Shown here piece after piece: positions 9,924 through 18,646 of a stretch of DNA of 64,000 nucleotides (its first letter is position 1; each line of letters opens with the position of its first letter). The stretch lies in assembly GCF_000820305.1 (NCBI RefSeq), contig NZ_CDBH01000021.1, forward strand, positions 62,001-126,000, given 5' to 3'. The notes beneath the pieces are model-generated. The model worked only from the letters and a program-made list of their open reading frames with translations, did not search any database and was not told where the DNA came from. A program made the translations under genes and the position numbers. This DNA comes from Aeromonas dhakensis. GTDB lineage: Bacteria > Pseudomonadota > Gammaproteobacteria > Enterobacterales > Aeromonadaceae.

Positions 9924-11846
9924 ATGATGACAAGAAAGTCCTCTGTGGCCACCCTGCTGGCCGCGCTCTGTCTGAGTGGCCAGTTGTGGGCCGCCACCCC
10001 TTATGACATCAATCAGGGCTATGCCGGCGGCAGCCAGGTCAGCTTCAACGGCCAGATCTACGAGGCCAAGTGGTACGCCAATCCGGGCCAGAGCCCGGGG
10101 GTGCAGGTGGCCAACGAGTGGGACTCGCCGTGGGCGCTGATGGGGGAGGGTGAGGTGACGCCCCCCGCCGGCGGAGAGGGGGTCACTCCGCCTGATCAGG
10201 GCGGCAGCGGTACCGCCGACGGCAGCCCCGTCTATCTGAGCCAGAGCGAGCTGGATGCCAGGGAGCAGGCGCTCACCGACTTCCCGGCCATGACGGCGGT
10301 CAAGGCCTCCATCGCCACCCGCGACAACGCCGTGGTCGAGGCGGTGGCCCCCGGTCTGCCGCTCAACCCCGCCAACGTCAAACGGGTGGAGGGGCTGCTC
10401 AGCGAATCGCAGTTCAATTTCCTGTTCCCGTTGCGGGCGCCGGAGTACACCTATCGCGGCTTCCTGCAGGCGGTGGCCAAGTTCCCGGCCTTCTGCGGCG
10501 ACTACAGCGACGGGCGCAACGCCGAGGCCATCTGCCGCAAGTCGCTGGCCACCATGTTTGCCCACTTCGCCCAGGAGACCGGCGGCCACGAGAACTGGCG
10601 ACCCGAGCCCGAGTGGCGCCAGGGGCTGGTGTGGGTGCGGGAGATGGGCTGGACCGAGCAGATGCGCGGCGGCTACAACGCCGAGTGCAACCCCGAGGTG
10701 TGGCAGGGTCAGCAGTGGCCGTGCGGCAAGTTCGACAACGGCGAGTTCAAGAGCTACTTCGGTCGCGGTGCCAAGCAGCTGTCGTACAACTACAACTACG
10801 GCCCCTTCTCCGAGGCCATGTTCGGCACTGTACGCACCCTGCTGGACAACCCGGAAAAAGTGGCGGACACCTGGCTCAACCTGGCCAGCGCCGTCTTCTT
10901 CTTCGTCTATCCGCAGCCGCCCAAGCCCTCCATGCTGCACGTGATCGACGGCACCTGGCAGCCCAATGCCCACGATCGGCAGAACGGCCTGGTGCCGGGC
11001 TTCGGGGTGACCACCCAGATCATCAACGGCGGGGTGGAGTGTGGCGGTGCGGCCGAACATGCCCAGTCCCAGAACCGGATCACCTACTACCAGGCCCAGG
11101 CCCAGTATCTGGGCGTGCCGGTGCCCGCCGACGAGGTGCTCGGCTGCAAGAACATGAAGGTGTTCGACGAGGCCGGATCCGGCGCCCTGCCCATCTACTG
11201 GGAGAACGACTGGAGCTATGTGCCGGGCAACCCCAATGGCGGCAAGAGCTACGCCTGCAAGCTGGTGGGCTACCAGACCCGTTTCAGCGCGTTCAAGGAG
11301 CGTGACTACAGCCGCTGCGTGCAGCACTTCTTCCCCGAGGTGGTGATCGAGGACAACGGCGGTGGCACCAACCTGCCGCCGGTGGCCAGCATCAGCGGCC
11401 CGAGCGAGGCGCTGGGCGGCGCCACCGTGCTGCTCTCCGGCCAGGGCTCGAGCGATCCGGAAGGCAAGCCCCTCAGCTACGCCTGGACCCTGCCGGCCGG
11501 GGCCAGCGCCTCGGATCTGACCCAGTCCACCCTGAGTGCCACCCTGCCGCCGACCCCGGCCAGCGACACCCGCTACGGCTTCGTGCTCAAGGTGACCGAC
11601 GACAAGGGGCTGAGCCGCAGCGCCACCCACGAGATCCTGATCAAGGGCAGCGGCGGTACCACGCCGCCGGATGGCAACCCGCCCTATAAGGAGGGTACTG
11701 CCTACAAAGCCGGTGACAAGGTGAGCAATCTGGGCGGCAACTACCAGTGCAAGCCCCATCCCTACACCGGTTGGTGTGCCGGTGCGGCCTGGGCCTATGA
11801 GCCCGGCAAGGGCACGGCCTGGAGCGATGCCTGGATCAAGCTGTAA
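9924..11846 (+). CDS. Secreted GH19 chitinase with CBM5/12 and PKD domains
   Basis: A 640-residue secreted chitinase of family 19, mechanistically distinct (inverting) from the GH18 enzyme upstream. Order: signal peptide (about 1-23), CBM5/12 module (about 24-76), Gly/Thr-rich linker, GH19 catalytic domain (about 115-480) with the general-acid Glu in FAQETGGHE and the family signature YFGRGAKQLSYNYNYG near 10756-10803, a PKD-like domain (about 485-580) and a C-terminal carbohydrate-binding module (about 585-640). An AAGAGGT sequence precedes the ATG; a second in-frame ATG follows directly. The gene ends at a strong bidirectional terminator shared with rlmA. Pairing GH18 and GH19 enzymes in one locus gives complementary attack on crystalline and amorphous chitin. 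Confidence 0.93.
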   Translation: MMTRKSSVATLLAALCLSGQLWAATPYDINQGYAGGSQVSFNGQIYEAKWYANPGQSPGVQVANEWDSPWALMGEGEVTPPAGGEGVTPPDQGGSGTADGSPVYLSQSELDAREQALTDFPAMTAVKASIATRDNAVVEAVAPGLPLNPANVKRVEGLLSESQFNFLFPLRAPEYTYRGFLQAVAKFPAFCGDYSDGRNAEAICRKSLATMFAHFAQETGGHENWRPEPEWRQGLVWVREMGWTEQMRGGYNAECNPEVWQGQQWPCGKFDNGEFKSYFGRGAKQLSYNYNYGPFSEAMFGTVRTLLDNPEKVADTWLNLASAVFFFVYPQPPKPSMLHVIDGTWQPNAHDRQNGLVPGFGVTTQIINGGVECGGAAEHAQSQNRITYYQAQAQYLGVPVPADEVLGCKNMKVFDEAGSGALPIYWENDWSYVPGNPNGGKSYACKLVGYQTRFSAFKERDYSRCVQHFFPEVVIEDNGGGTNLPPVASISGPSEALGGATVLLSGQGSSDPEGKPLSYAWTLPAGASASDLTQSTLSATLPPTPASDTRYGFVLKVTDDKGLSRSATHEILIKGSGGTTPPDGNPPYKEGTAYKAGDKVSNLGGNYQCKPHPYTGWCAGAAWAYEPGKGTAWSDAWIKL

Positions 11847-11863
11847 CGGCATCTCCGCGCAAT

Positions 11864-11889
11864 AAAAAAGGCCCGTCAGGGCCTTTTTT
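11864..11889. terminator. Bidirectional terminator between the GH19 chitinase and rlmA
   Basis: AAAAAAGGCCC, loop GTCA, GGGCCTTTTTT: a symmetric stem with T-runs on both strands between two converging genes. Confidence 0.9.
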
Positions 11890-11905
11890 CATGGGATGAA
11901 TGCGC

Positions 11906-12706
11906 TCACAGCGGCTTTTGCCACAGGCTCAGCAGCAGATCCTGCTCCAGCGCGTCCGGCCCTTGGTGGGTGAAGGCGTGACGCTGCTCGCCGCTGGCCC
12001 GCCAGCCGAGGCGGCTGGTCTCCAGAATGTGCTCGCGCAGGCCCTGATCCATCTGCATGCTGAACTGGCAGCGCAGCTGACCCATGGGGTCGAGGCCGGC
12101 CAGGCTCGGCCAGCTCAGCGGGTGCTCCATGCTGACCGGGTTGAGGCTGACCCTCAGCTGCCACTGATGGCGCGGCCCCGGTTGCAGGTAGAGCAGGTAG
12201 CCGCCCGGTGCCAGCCAGTTGACCAGCAGCTCGGTCTTGACCTTGAGATCGTTGACCAGCAGCAGCTGGGCCGTGCCCGGCATGATGGGGGCACGGGCCG
12301 GATCGGCGATGACGAACTGACCCTCCGGCTGCGCCTTGTTGGCGGCGAAGATGGTGTTCTTGGCGATGTCGACGCCGGCAAACTGCCAGCCCGGCAGCCG
12401 TTCGGCCAGGGCGCGGCAGTAGTAGCCCTCGCCACAGCCCAGGTGGATCAGCTCGCGCGGTTCGAGGGGGGAGAGCAGGCTGGCCATCGCCTCGACCAGC
12501 GGCAGCTGGTGGCCCTGCTCCAGGAAGTGGCGCTTGGCGCGCATCAGGGCGCGGCTGTCACTGTCCTTGGGATTCTTCTTGCCGGGAATGAGATCCAGAT
12601 AGCCTTCCGGGGCGGGATCGAAGTGGTGCTTGTTGGCGCAGTAGCGCCCCTTGGAGGCGTCATGCAGCTGAAGGGGGCTGCGGCAAATGGGGCATTGAAG
12701 GTGCAT
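11906..12706 (-). CDS. rlmA: 23S rRNA (guanine(745)-N1)-methyltransferase RlmA
   Basis: A 266-residue SAM-dependent methyltransferase acting on G745 in helix 35 of 23S rRNA. The N-terminal zinc-binding segment (CPIC near residues 5-8, then a second Cys/His set in YCANKHH) is followed by GYLDLIP and a Rossmann methyltransferase fold with the SAM loop HLGCGEGYY (about 92-100). Length is close to that of E. coli RlmA (269). The start at 12706 is preceded by AAGAGAGA. It is a single-gene unit between the bidirectional terminator at 11864 and the crp terminator. Confidence 0.93.
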   Translation of the reverse strand: MHLQCPICRSPLQLHDASKGRYCANKHHFDPAPEGYLDLIPGKKNPKDSDSRALMRAKRHFLEQGHQLPLVEAMASLLSPLEPRELIHLGCGEGYYCRALAERLPGWQFAGVDIAKNTIFAANKAQPEGQFVIADPARAPIMPGTAQLLLVNDLKVKTELLVNWLAPGGYLLYLQPGPRHQWQLRVSLNPVSMEHPLSWPSLAGLDPMGQLRCQFSMQMDQGLREHILETSRLGWRASGEQRHAFTHQGPDALEQDLLLSLWQKPL

Positions 12707-12766
12707 AGGATCTCTCTTGGCGAAAGCCGTGCTGGCAGGGGCGTTCGGGATTATAGGGGAGGCGAT

Positions 12767-12796
12767 CAGAAAAGGCTGCCGTGGCAGCCTTCTTTA
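12767..12796 (-). terminator. Intrinsic terminator of crp
   Basis: On the minus strand AAGGCTGCC pairs with GGCAGCCTT and is followed by TTCT; on the plus strand the same stem is followed by CTTTAT. It lies between crp and rlmA. Confidence 0.75.
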
Positions 12797-12832
12797 TCCG
12801 GCGGCCCAGTGCGGGGCCGCCAGTAGCGGGGA

Positions 12833-13471
12833 TCAGCGGGTGCCGAACACCACTATGGTCTTACCGTGGGCGGAGATCAGCTCCTGCTCTTCGAGCATCT
12901 TGAGGATCCGGCCGACGGTCTCGCGGGAGCAGCCGACGATCTGGCCGATCTCCTGACGGGTGATCTTGATCTGCATGCCGTCCGGGTGGGTCATGGCATC
13001 CGGCTGTTTGGCCAGGTTCAGCAGGGTCTGGGCGATCCGGCCGGTCACGTCCAGGAAGGCGAGGTTGCCGACCTTCTGGCTGGTGTGCTGCAGCCGCTTG
13101 GCCATCTGGCCGGAGAGGCGCATCAGGATTTCCGGGTTGACCTGGATCAGCTGGCGGAACTTCTTGTAGGAGATCTCGGCCACTTCGCAGGAGCCTTTGG
13201 CACGCACCCAGGCGGAACGCTCGGGATTCTCGTTCTCCTCGAACATGCCCATCTCGCCCAGGAAGTCGCCCTGGTTCAGATAGGAGAGGATCATCTCCTT
13301 GCCTTCATCGTCCTTGATCAAGACGGCCACAGTGCCCTTGACGATGTAGTAGAGGGTTTCCGCCTTCTCACCCGCGTGGATCAGGGTGCTCTTGGCGGGA
13401 TACTTATGAATGTGGCAGTGCGACAAGAACCATTCCAGGGTGGGATCGCTTTGCGGTTTGCCAATGACCAT
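12833..13471 (-). CDS. crp: cAMP receptor protein CRP
   Basis: A 212-residue global regulator nearly identical in layout to E. coli CRP (210). The N-terminal cyclic-nucleotide-binding beta barrel contains the cAMP-contacting GEMGMFEE and RSAWVRAK segments; a long dimer helix follows, then a C-terminal helix-turn-helix with recognition helix [11 protein letters not shown]. It controls catabolic genes, and in related bacteria chitin use and quorum-sensing genes. A good promoter is present at 13555-13583. Gene order with the divergent yhfA matches E. coli. Confidence 0.98.
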   Translation of the reverse strand: MVIGKPQSDPTLEWFLSHCHIHKYPAKSTLIHAGEKAETLYYIVKGTVAVLIKDDEGKEMILSYLNQGDFLGEMGMFEENENPERSAWVRAKGSCEVAEISYKKFRQLIQVNPEILMRLSGQMAKRLQHTSQKVGNLAFLDVTGRIAQTLLNLAKQPDAMTHPDGMQIKITRQEIGQIVGCSRETVGRILKMLEEQELISAHGKTIVVFGTR

Positions 13472-13554
13472 GAGAATTCCTCTGTAGTGTCTTTTTATGG
13501 ACTCGTGCGTCCGGGCAAGCTGCCAACCTTGCCATTCCTTGTATTAGTCGCAGT

Positions 13555-13583
13555 AGGATAAGAGCCTTTGTCTGTGCTGACAA
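13555..13583 (-). promoter_or_regulatory. Likely crp promoter in the crp-yhfA divergent region
   Basis: Reading the minus strand, TTGTCA (13578-13583) and TATCCT (13555-13560) are spaced by exactly 17 bases, giving a 5' leader of about 75 bases for crp. The rest of the 311-base crp-yhfA gap holds no gene. A TTTTGATCTAG half-site near 13672 resembles one half of a CRP site, but the other half does not match. Confidence 0.55.
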
Positions 13584-13782
13584 GGCTTTGAGGGCTTTTG
13601 CCAGCTCCCCTTGCAACCCCTGCTGCGCTCCGTTCGCCATTGTAAGGAAGCTGGGGGCATCAGATGTTGATTTTGATCTAGTTAGCCCGGAAGTTCGTGA
13701 AAATGGCGGATATGTGCCGCTGTCGCGCCGTCTGGGGTATGCTATGTCGGTCAGATCTGTCGTCATCAAGAGGAAAAGTGAA

Positions 13783-14187
13783 ATGAAAGCCAAGGTCAGC
13801 TGGGTGGAAGGCATGAAGTTTGTGGGCGAGAGTGAGTCCGGTCACCAGGTGATCCTGGACGGCGCCAACCCCGGCGAGGGTGCCAGCCCGATGGAGATGA
13901 TCCTGCTGGCGGTGGGTGGTTGCAGCTCAATTGATGTGGTCTCCATTCTGGAGAAGGCGCGTCAATCCGTGACCGCCTGTCATGTGGAGCTGGCCGGAGA
14001 GCGGGCTGACTCGGTACCGCGGGTGTTCGAGAAGATCCACCTCAACTTCGTGGTGACCGGCAAGGGGCTGGCCGAGAAACAGGTGGCCCGCGCGGTGGAT
14101 CTGTCGATGGAAAAATATTGTTCAGTTTCCCTGATGTTGGAAAAAGCGGTAGAAATTACCCATAGTTATCAAATTGTTGAAGCCTGA
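13783..14187 (+). CDS. yhfA: OsmC family protein YhfA
   Basis: A 134-residue OsmC/Ohr-superfamily protein. The reading frame is open further upstream, but the ATG at 13783 is preceded by AAGAGGAAA and gives the standard start MKAKVSWVEGMKFVGESES. The conserved GCSSIDVVSILEKAR segment holds the cysteine at the usual OsmC position; the second redox cysteine is expected near KYCSVSLMLEKAVEI. The superfamily includes thiol peroxidases acting on organic hydroperoxides, but YhfA itself has no established substrate. Divergent from crp, as in E. coli. Confidence 0.9.
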   Translation: MKAKVSWVEGMKFVGESESGHQVILDGANPGEGASPMEMILLAVGGCSSIDVVSILEKARQSVTACHVELAGERADSVPRVFEKIHLNFVVTGKGLAEKQVARAVDLSMEKYCSVSLMLEKAVEITHSYQIVEA

Positions 14188-14236
14188 TAGCCGTGATTAT
14201 TCCGATCGAATAACGCCATGACATAAGGAAAGTGCA

Positions 14237-14533
14237 ATGAAAAAAATGATAGTGTTGCTCCCCCTGCTGGGACTGGCGGCCTGCAGCATGCCGCAGCCGA
14301 CCCAATACCAGTTCAGCCAGTACCAGTGTGGTGAAGAGATGCTGGCCGTGACCTATGACGCCCAGGCCGACATGGTGCAGTTCCCCTATGCCGGCGTCTA
14401 CCACAAGCTGGGCCGGGTCGAGGCGGAGTCCGGTGCCAAGTATTCCGACGGTGTCACCACCTTCTGGAACCAGGAGAAGCAGGCCATCCTCAGCCAGAAA
14501 GGGGTAACCCTGCTGACTTGCCAGCGCAAGTGA
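14237..14533 (+). CDS. MliC-like lipoprotein (C-type lysozyme inhibitor family)
   Basis: A 98-residue predicted lipoprotein: signal peptide with lipobox LAAC (Cys16). The mature part has two further cysteines (in QCGEE and TCQRK) that could form the family disulfide, and SGAKYSDG followed by FWNQEKQAIL, which resembles the active-site loop of MliC/PliC lysozyme inhibitors. Family length is about 100-110, so this is full size. Function as a periplasmic lysozyme inhibitor is inferred. It follows yhfA by 49 bases on the same strand and ends at a terminator; it is an insertion relative to the E. coli yhfA-prkB order. Confidence 0.72.
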   Translation: MKKMIVLLPLLGLAACSMPQPTQYQFSQYQCGEEMLAVTYDAQADMVQFPYAGVYHKLGRVEAESGAKYSDGVTTFWNQEKQAILSQKGVTLLTCQRK

Positions 14534-14551
14534 CTGTCATGGTGTGATCGC

Positions 14552-14580
14552 AACGGCCTGCTTGATGCAGGCCGTTTTGC
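14552..14580. terminator. Terminator between the MliC-like and DUF4136 genes
   Basis: AACGGCCTGC, loop TTGAT, GCAGGCCGTT, then TTGC; it lies between two converging genes. Confidence 0.75.
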
Positions 14581-14595
14581 ATTCAAAGGAAGAGC

Positions 14596-15129
14596 TCAGC
14601 GGGTGGGCAGGGAGTCGAGCATCTTGGCGGCCAGCTGCCGGCTCAGCTGCTGGCGATCCCCTTCGGCGATGGCCACGTCGCTAGCCAGGGAGATGGCGCT
14701 GCTCCACACCGCCTGCTGGGTACGCCGGTCGAGCAGCACGATGGCCAGGGTCCCCTTGCGGGCATCGGCCTTGGCCTGCAGCCCGGGCGTCATGCCGAGG
14801 CGGGCGAAGATCTCGCCGTCGCTCAGATCCTTGCTGCCGGCCACCCCGATGGCGACCCAGAGGTCGGCCTCGTCGAGGGGCACGCTCTGCCACCCCTTGC
14901 TGTCCAGCGCCTGGTTGACTGCCTGCTGGACCGGCTCCAGCCAGCCCTCGGCGCTGTCGCCGGCATACTGGAACTGCTCGGCCAGCGCATAGCGCGGCGT
15001 CGCCCCGAACGGCCAGCTGGCCGCCGGGCGCACCACCATGGTGCCCGCCTCCAGGGTCGGTGCAGCGGGGCCGCTGCTGCAGCCACCCAGCAGGGCGGCC
15101 AATCCCACAGAGATAAATGCTAACCGCAT
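14596..15129 (-). CDS. DUF4136 family lipoprotein
   Basis: A 177-residue predicted lipoprotein with lipobox LGGC at Cys16. The mature domain (about 45-170) has the DUF4136 pattern: a WPF/RYA strand, a helix with VNQALDSKGWQ, ADLWVAIGVAG, and a C-terminal strand GTLAIVLLDRRTQQAVW. The function of the family is unknown; members are outer-membrane-anchored. The start lies 15 bases after prkB on the same strand, so it is probably co-transcribed with prkB. Confidence 0.75.
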   Translation of the reverse strand: MRLAFISVGLAALLGGCSSGPAAPTLEAGTMVVRPAASWPFGATPRYALAEQFQYAGDSAEGWLEPVQQAVNQALDSKGWQSVPLDEADLWVAIGVAGSKDLSDGEIFARLGMTPGLQAKADARKGTLAIVLLDRRTQQAVWSSAISLASDVAIAEGDRQQLSRQLAAKMLDSLPTR

Positions 15130-15144
15130 CGTCAGCTCCTTGGC

Positions 15145-16014
15145 TCAGGTGATCTTGCCGGTTTCGAGCAGTTGCTGGATCAGCGGGCGCAGGATCAGCT
15201 CCATTGCGAAGCCCATCTTGCCGCCCGGCACCACTATGGTGTTCATCCGTGACATGAAGGACCCGTCGATCATCGACAACAGGTAGGGGAAGTCCACCTG
15301 CTTGATGCCGCGAAACCGTATCACCAGCATACTCTCGTCCAGGCTCGGGATCACCTTGGCGCTGAAGGGGTTGGAGGTGTCCACCGTCGGCACCCGCTGG
15401 AAGTTGATGTGGGTGCGGGAGAACTGGGGGGTAATGAAGTTGATGTAGTCGTCCATGGAGCGGACGATGGAGTCGGTGACCGCTTCGCGCGAATGACCGC
15501 GCTCCGAGGTGTCGCGAATGAGCTTCTGGATCCACTCCAGGTTGACGATGGGCACCACCCCGATGAGAAAGTCCACGTGGCGGGCCACGTTGTGATCCTC
15601 GGTGACCACGCCGCCGTGCAGCCCTTCGTAGAACAGCAGGTCGGTGTCGTTCGGCAGGTTCTGCCAGGGGGTGAAGGTGCCCGGCATCTGGTTGAAGGGC
15701 ACCGCCTCGTCGAAGCTGTGCAGGTAGCGCCGATACTGGCCGCTGCCATTCTGGCCGTACTCCTGGAAGAAGCTCTCCAGCAGGCCGAAGTCATTCGCCT
15801 CGGGTCCGAAATAGCTGATGTGGCGCCCCTGTTCGCGCGCCTTGCGGATCGCCACGTCCATTTCCGGGCGGGTGTAGCGGTGAAAACTGTCCCCTTCCAC
15901 CACGGCCGCCTGATAACCGAGCTGATGAAACATGGAGCGAAAGGCGATGGTGGAGGTGGAGGTGCCGGCACCGGACGAACCGGTAACCGCAATGATGGGA
16001 TGCTTGGCCGACAT
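15145..16014 (-). CDS. prkB: Phosphoribulokinase-family protein PrkB
   Basis: A 289-residue P-loop kinase, exactly the length of E. coli PrkB. The ATG at 16014 (MSAKHPIIAVTGSSGAGTS) is chosen over an upstream in-frame start because it begins the conserved domain and has AGGAAGAG before it. Walker A is GSSGAGTST (about residues 12-20); EGDSFHRYTR and FYEGLHGG follow as in phosphoribulokinases. E. coli PrkB is annotated as a phosphoribulokinase homologue but its physiological substrate is not settled. In E. coli it lies directly beside yheU and near crp; here the arn-ugd block separates it from yheU. Confidence 0.92.
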   Translation of the reverse strand: MSAKHPIIAVTGSSGAGTSTSTIAFRSMFHQLGYQAAVVEGDSFHRYTRPEMDVAIRKAREQGRHISYFGPEANDFGLLESFFQEYGQNGSGQYRRYLHSFDEAVPFNQMPGTFTPWQNLPNDTDLLFYEGLHGGVVTEDHNVARHVDFLIGVVPIVNLEWIQKLIRDTSERGHSREAVTDSIVRSMDDYINFITPQFSRTHINFQRVPTVDTSNPFSAKVIPSLDESMLVIRFRGIKQVDFPYLLSMIDGSFMSRMNTIVVPGGKMGFAMELILRPLIQQLLETGKIT

Positions 16015-16133
16015 AGAATTCTCTCTTCCTTGGGAGTTTCCGTTATAAGGGCATGTTCCGAGTTCGGTCAAGTGTGCGGTCTGACAGTACCGCCGCGCAA
16101 CTGCTTCGCTGGCGTGCCAGCATCGGCGGCAGA

Positions 16134-16162
16134 CAAAAAAAGGGCTGCCATGGCAGCCCTTG
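16134..16162 (-). terminator. Terminator of the arn operon
   Basis: On the minus strand AAGGGCTGCC/GGCAGCCCTT is followed by a seven-base T-run. It closes the arnBCADTEF transcript just upstream of prkB. Confidence 0.9.
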
Positions 16163-16179
16163 CGACAAACAAGAGAAAA

Positions 16180-16593
16180 CTAGTCTGCCTGCTTGTTGCT
16201 GGCCGCAGGCTTGATCCCCACCAGCACGGCCCCCAGCAGGATAAACAGCACCCCGAGCGCCTTGCCCGGCTCCAGCGGCTCGGCGAAGAGCGGGATGTTG
16301 ACCGCCAGCAGGTAGACCAGCGCATAGCTGGTGCTGAGCAGGGGGTAGGCGATGTTGAGCGGGGTGGAGTGCAGCGCCGCCAGCCAGCAGAGCAGCGACA
16401 GGGCGTAGCAGCCCACCCCGGCCAGGATTACCAGCAGCGGCAGCGGATGGGCCAGCATCAGGGCGAGATCCGGCTGCCAGGCCGGCAACTGGATCGCTCC
16501 CCACTTCATGCCGAGCTGGGCCACCGTCACCAGCACTATGCTGCCGAGCACGTAGAGATACCCCTTCAGCGCCTGCTGATGGCCGTCGCTCAT
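16180..16593 (-). CDS. arnF: ArnF, subunit of the L-Ara4N-phosphoundecaprenol flippase
   Basis: A 137-residue small multidrug-resistance-like membrane protein with four transmembrane helices (about 12-32, 48-70, 78-98, 105-128). It starts at 16593 with an ATGA overlap of the arnE stop codon, showing translational coupling. With ArnE it forms the flippase that moves 4-amino-4-deoxy-L-arabinose-phosphoundecaprenol to the periplasmic face of the inner membrane. It is the last gene of the operon. Confidence 0.92.
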   Translation of the reverse strand: MSDGHQQALKGYLYVLGSIVLVTVAQLGMKWGAIQLPAWQPDLALMLAHPLPLLVILAGVGCYALSLLCWLAALHSTPLNIAYPLLSTSYALVYLLAVNIPLFAEPLEPGKALGVLFILLGAVLVGIKPAASNKQAD

Positions 16594-16934
16594 AGCAAAC
16601 CTCCCAGCAGCAGGGCGCCCACTATGATGGCGCCCACCCCCAGCCAGTTGTGGTAGCTGATCTGCTCGTGAAAGAACAGTCTGGAGCCCACCAGCACCAG
16701 CACCAGATTGATGCTGAGCATGGGGTAGGCCATGCCGAGCGGCAGCCGCTGCAGCAGGTAGATCCAGAGCAGCATGCCGCTGCCGAGGGCCGCCACGCTG
16801 GCGATGAGCCAGGGGGAACGCAGCTTCTGCCAGTGGTTGCAGGGGCGGCGCTGCCAGCTGATGACCGCCTGCTTTTGCAGCATCTGGCCGCTGCAGGTCA
16901 GCAGGCACACCAGCAACAGCAGCAGTATGTCCAT
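16590..16934 (-). CDS. arnE: ArnE, subunit of the L-Ara4N-phosphoundecaprenol flippase
   Basis: A 114-residue four-helix membrane protein of the SMR/EamA type, with SGQMLQKQA near the N-terminus and the conserved LPLGMAYPMLSINLVLV segment in the middle. The ATG at 16934 overlaps the arnT stop (TGATG); a GTG codon lies immediately before. Partner of ArnF. Confidence 0.92.
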   Translation of the reverse strand: MDILLLLLVCLLTCSGQMLQKQAVISWQRRPCNHWQKLRSPWLIASVAALGSGMLLWIYLLQRLPLGMAYPMLSINLVLVLVGSRLFFHEQISYHNWLGVGAIIVGALLLGGLL

Positions 16935-18577
16935 CACTGGGCCCCGTGGTAGATGAGCAGGGTCAGCCGGTGGCTGACGATGGTCTCGTCGGCGGGGGGC
17001 ACGGGCCCGGTGTTGCCGTCGCGATCCGTCTTCATCAGCAGGGCCACCTGGCCATTTTTACGCGCCTGTGCCAGCCAGGCCGGGAAGTCGGCGCGGGCCA
17101 CGTAGCGCCCCGCTGCATCCGGGTAGCTGAGGCCGTAATGGACCTCCCCCTTGCTGTCGAACAGGTTGATCTCGCTGCGCCGGGTGCCCCAGGCGAGGGA
17201 GGAGGCCAGCCCGACGTCGTTGGCCAGCAGGGTGCCTGACTTCATCAGCACGGCCTGGTTGGCCTCGATGAAGCGCTCCGGCAGCTTGGAGTCGATCAGC
17301 GATTGCGGCAGTGCCCAGGGCAGGCCGATGGCCAGCACCATGGGGCAGAGCGCGCTCAGGGTCCAGCGCTGGTTGATGGCCTTGAGCTGAACGAAACCGA
17401 GCAGACTCCAGCCGGCGAAGATGACCATGGCCACCGCCAGCGCGCCGTGATCCTCCTCGCCATAGACGGCGTGGCGGGGGGAGAAGGCCAGCACCGCCAG
17501 CACGATCAGGCAGATGAGGCCGAACAGGCCGTTCAGCCAGGCGTTGACCTTGAAGGCCCGCTCTTTCCCCTCCTTGAGCAGGTCGACGGCGCTGGCGGCC
17601 ATCAGCATGGCCAGCGGGGCGAAGCAGGGCAGTATGTAGGTGAGCAGCTTGCCCTTGGCCACGCTGAAGAAGAGGAAGGGCAACACCACCCAGGCCAGCA
17701 GGTAGAGGGTCTCCGGGTTTATCTTGCGCTCCTGCCAGCCCTTGCGCAGGGCGCCGGGCAGCAGGCCGAGCCAGGGCAGGGTGCCGAGCAGCCCCATGGG
17801 CAGGTAGTACCAGAAGGGGGCCTTGTGCTGGGCGTTGTCGGCGGCGAAGCGCTGGATGTGCTCAATCCAGAAGAAGTAGTGCCAGTAGTCCGGCTCGCGC
17901 AGGTGCACTGCGATGGCCCAGGGGGCTGCCAGCAGGGCTGCACTCAGGATGGCCAGCGGCCCGAAGCGCACCAGCTCGAGCAGACGGCGTTGATAGATGA
18001 CGTAGGGCACTATGACCACCACCGGCACCGCCAGGGCGATGAAGCCCTTGGTGAGAAAGCCCATGCCGCAGGCGAGGCCGAACAGCAGATAGCCGCCGAT
18101 CCGGCTGGCAAGGGAACCCTCCTTGCGGATGATGTAGAAGCTCACCATGGCGGCGTTGAGCCAGAGGGTCACCATGGCGTCCAGTACGCTGTAGGTGCCG
18201 ATGCCGTAGACGAGCAGCAGCGACAGATAGATGAGCCCGGCGAGGAAGGCCTTGCGCCGGCACTGCCACAGTTGCAGGGCGAACCAGAAGATGAGTACGG
18301 CACTGAGGCCGGTGGCGGCGGCCGAGGCGAAGCGCACGGCGAAGTTGGTGTCACCGAACAGCTGCTGGCTGATGCTGTTGAACCAGTAGCCGGCGATGGG
18401 CTTCTCGAAGTAGCGCAAGCCCAGGAAGTGGGGGACCACCCAGTCTCCGGTGCTCACCATCTCCCGGCTTATTTCGGCGTAGCGGTTTTCGTCCGGGCTC
18501 CAGAGCGGCCGCTGGTCGAGCGGCAGCAGGTAAAAGAAGAGAAAGAACAGGGGCAGGGCCCACTTGGTCAACGTCAT
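16934..18577 (-). CDS. arnT: ArnT, lipid A 4-amino-4-deoxy-L-arabinose transferase
   Basis: A 547-residue polytopic glycosyltransferase that transfers L-Ara4N from undecaprenyl phosphate to lipid A phosphates on the periplasmic side. The N-terminal RPLWSPDENRYAEISREM segment with the acidic residues of the first periplasmic loop is characteristic, followed by about twelve transmembrane helices and a periplasmic C-terminal domain from about residue 430. Length equals that of typical ArnT (about 550). Its ATG lies 69 bases after arnD, preceded by AGAGGA. Its action lowers surface negative charge and gives polymyxin and cationic-peptide resistance. Confidence 0.95.
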   Translation of the reverse strand: MTLTKWALPLFFLFFYLLPLDQRPLWSPDENRYAEISREMVSTGDWVVPHFLGLRYFEKPIAGYWFNSISQQLFGDTNFAVRFASAAATGLSAVLIFWFALQLWQCRRKAFLAGLIYLSLLLVYGIGTYSVLDAMVTLWLNAAMVSFYIIRKEGSLASRIGGYLLFGLACGMGFLTKGFIALAVPVVVIVPYVIYQRRLLELVRFGPLAILSAALLAAPWAIAVHLREPDYWHYFFWIEHIQRFAADNAQHKAPFWYYLPMGLLGTLPWLGLLPGALRKGWQERKINPETLYLLAWVVLPFLFFSVAKGKLLTYILPCFAPLAMLMAASAVDLLKEGKERAFKVNAWLNGLFGLICLIVLAVLAFSPRHAVYGEEDHGALAVAMVIFAGWSLLGFVQLKAINQRWTLSALCPMVLAIGLPWALPQSLIDSKLPERFIEANQAVLMKSGTLLANDVGLASSLAWGTRRSEINLFDSKGEVHYGLSYPDAAGRYVARADFPAWLAQARKNGQVALLMKTDRDGNTGPVPPADETIVSHRLTLLIYHGAQ

Positions 18578-18646
18578 GACATCCTCTGTTGCATGGTGTG
18601 ATTAGCGCTATGGTTAGTCCTGCCACCCGAGGTGGCGTCATTCATC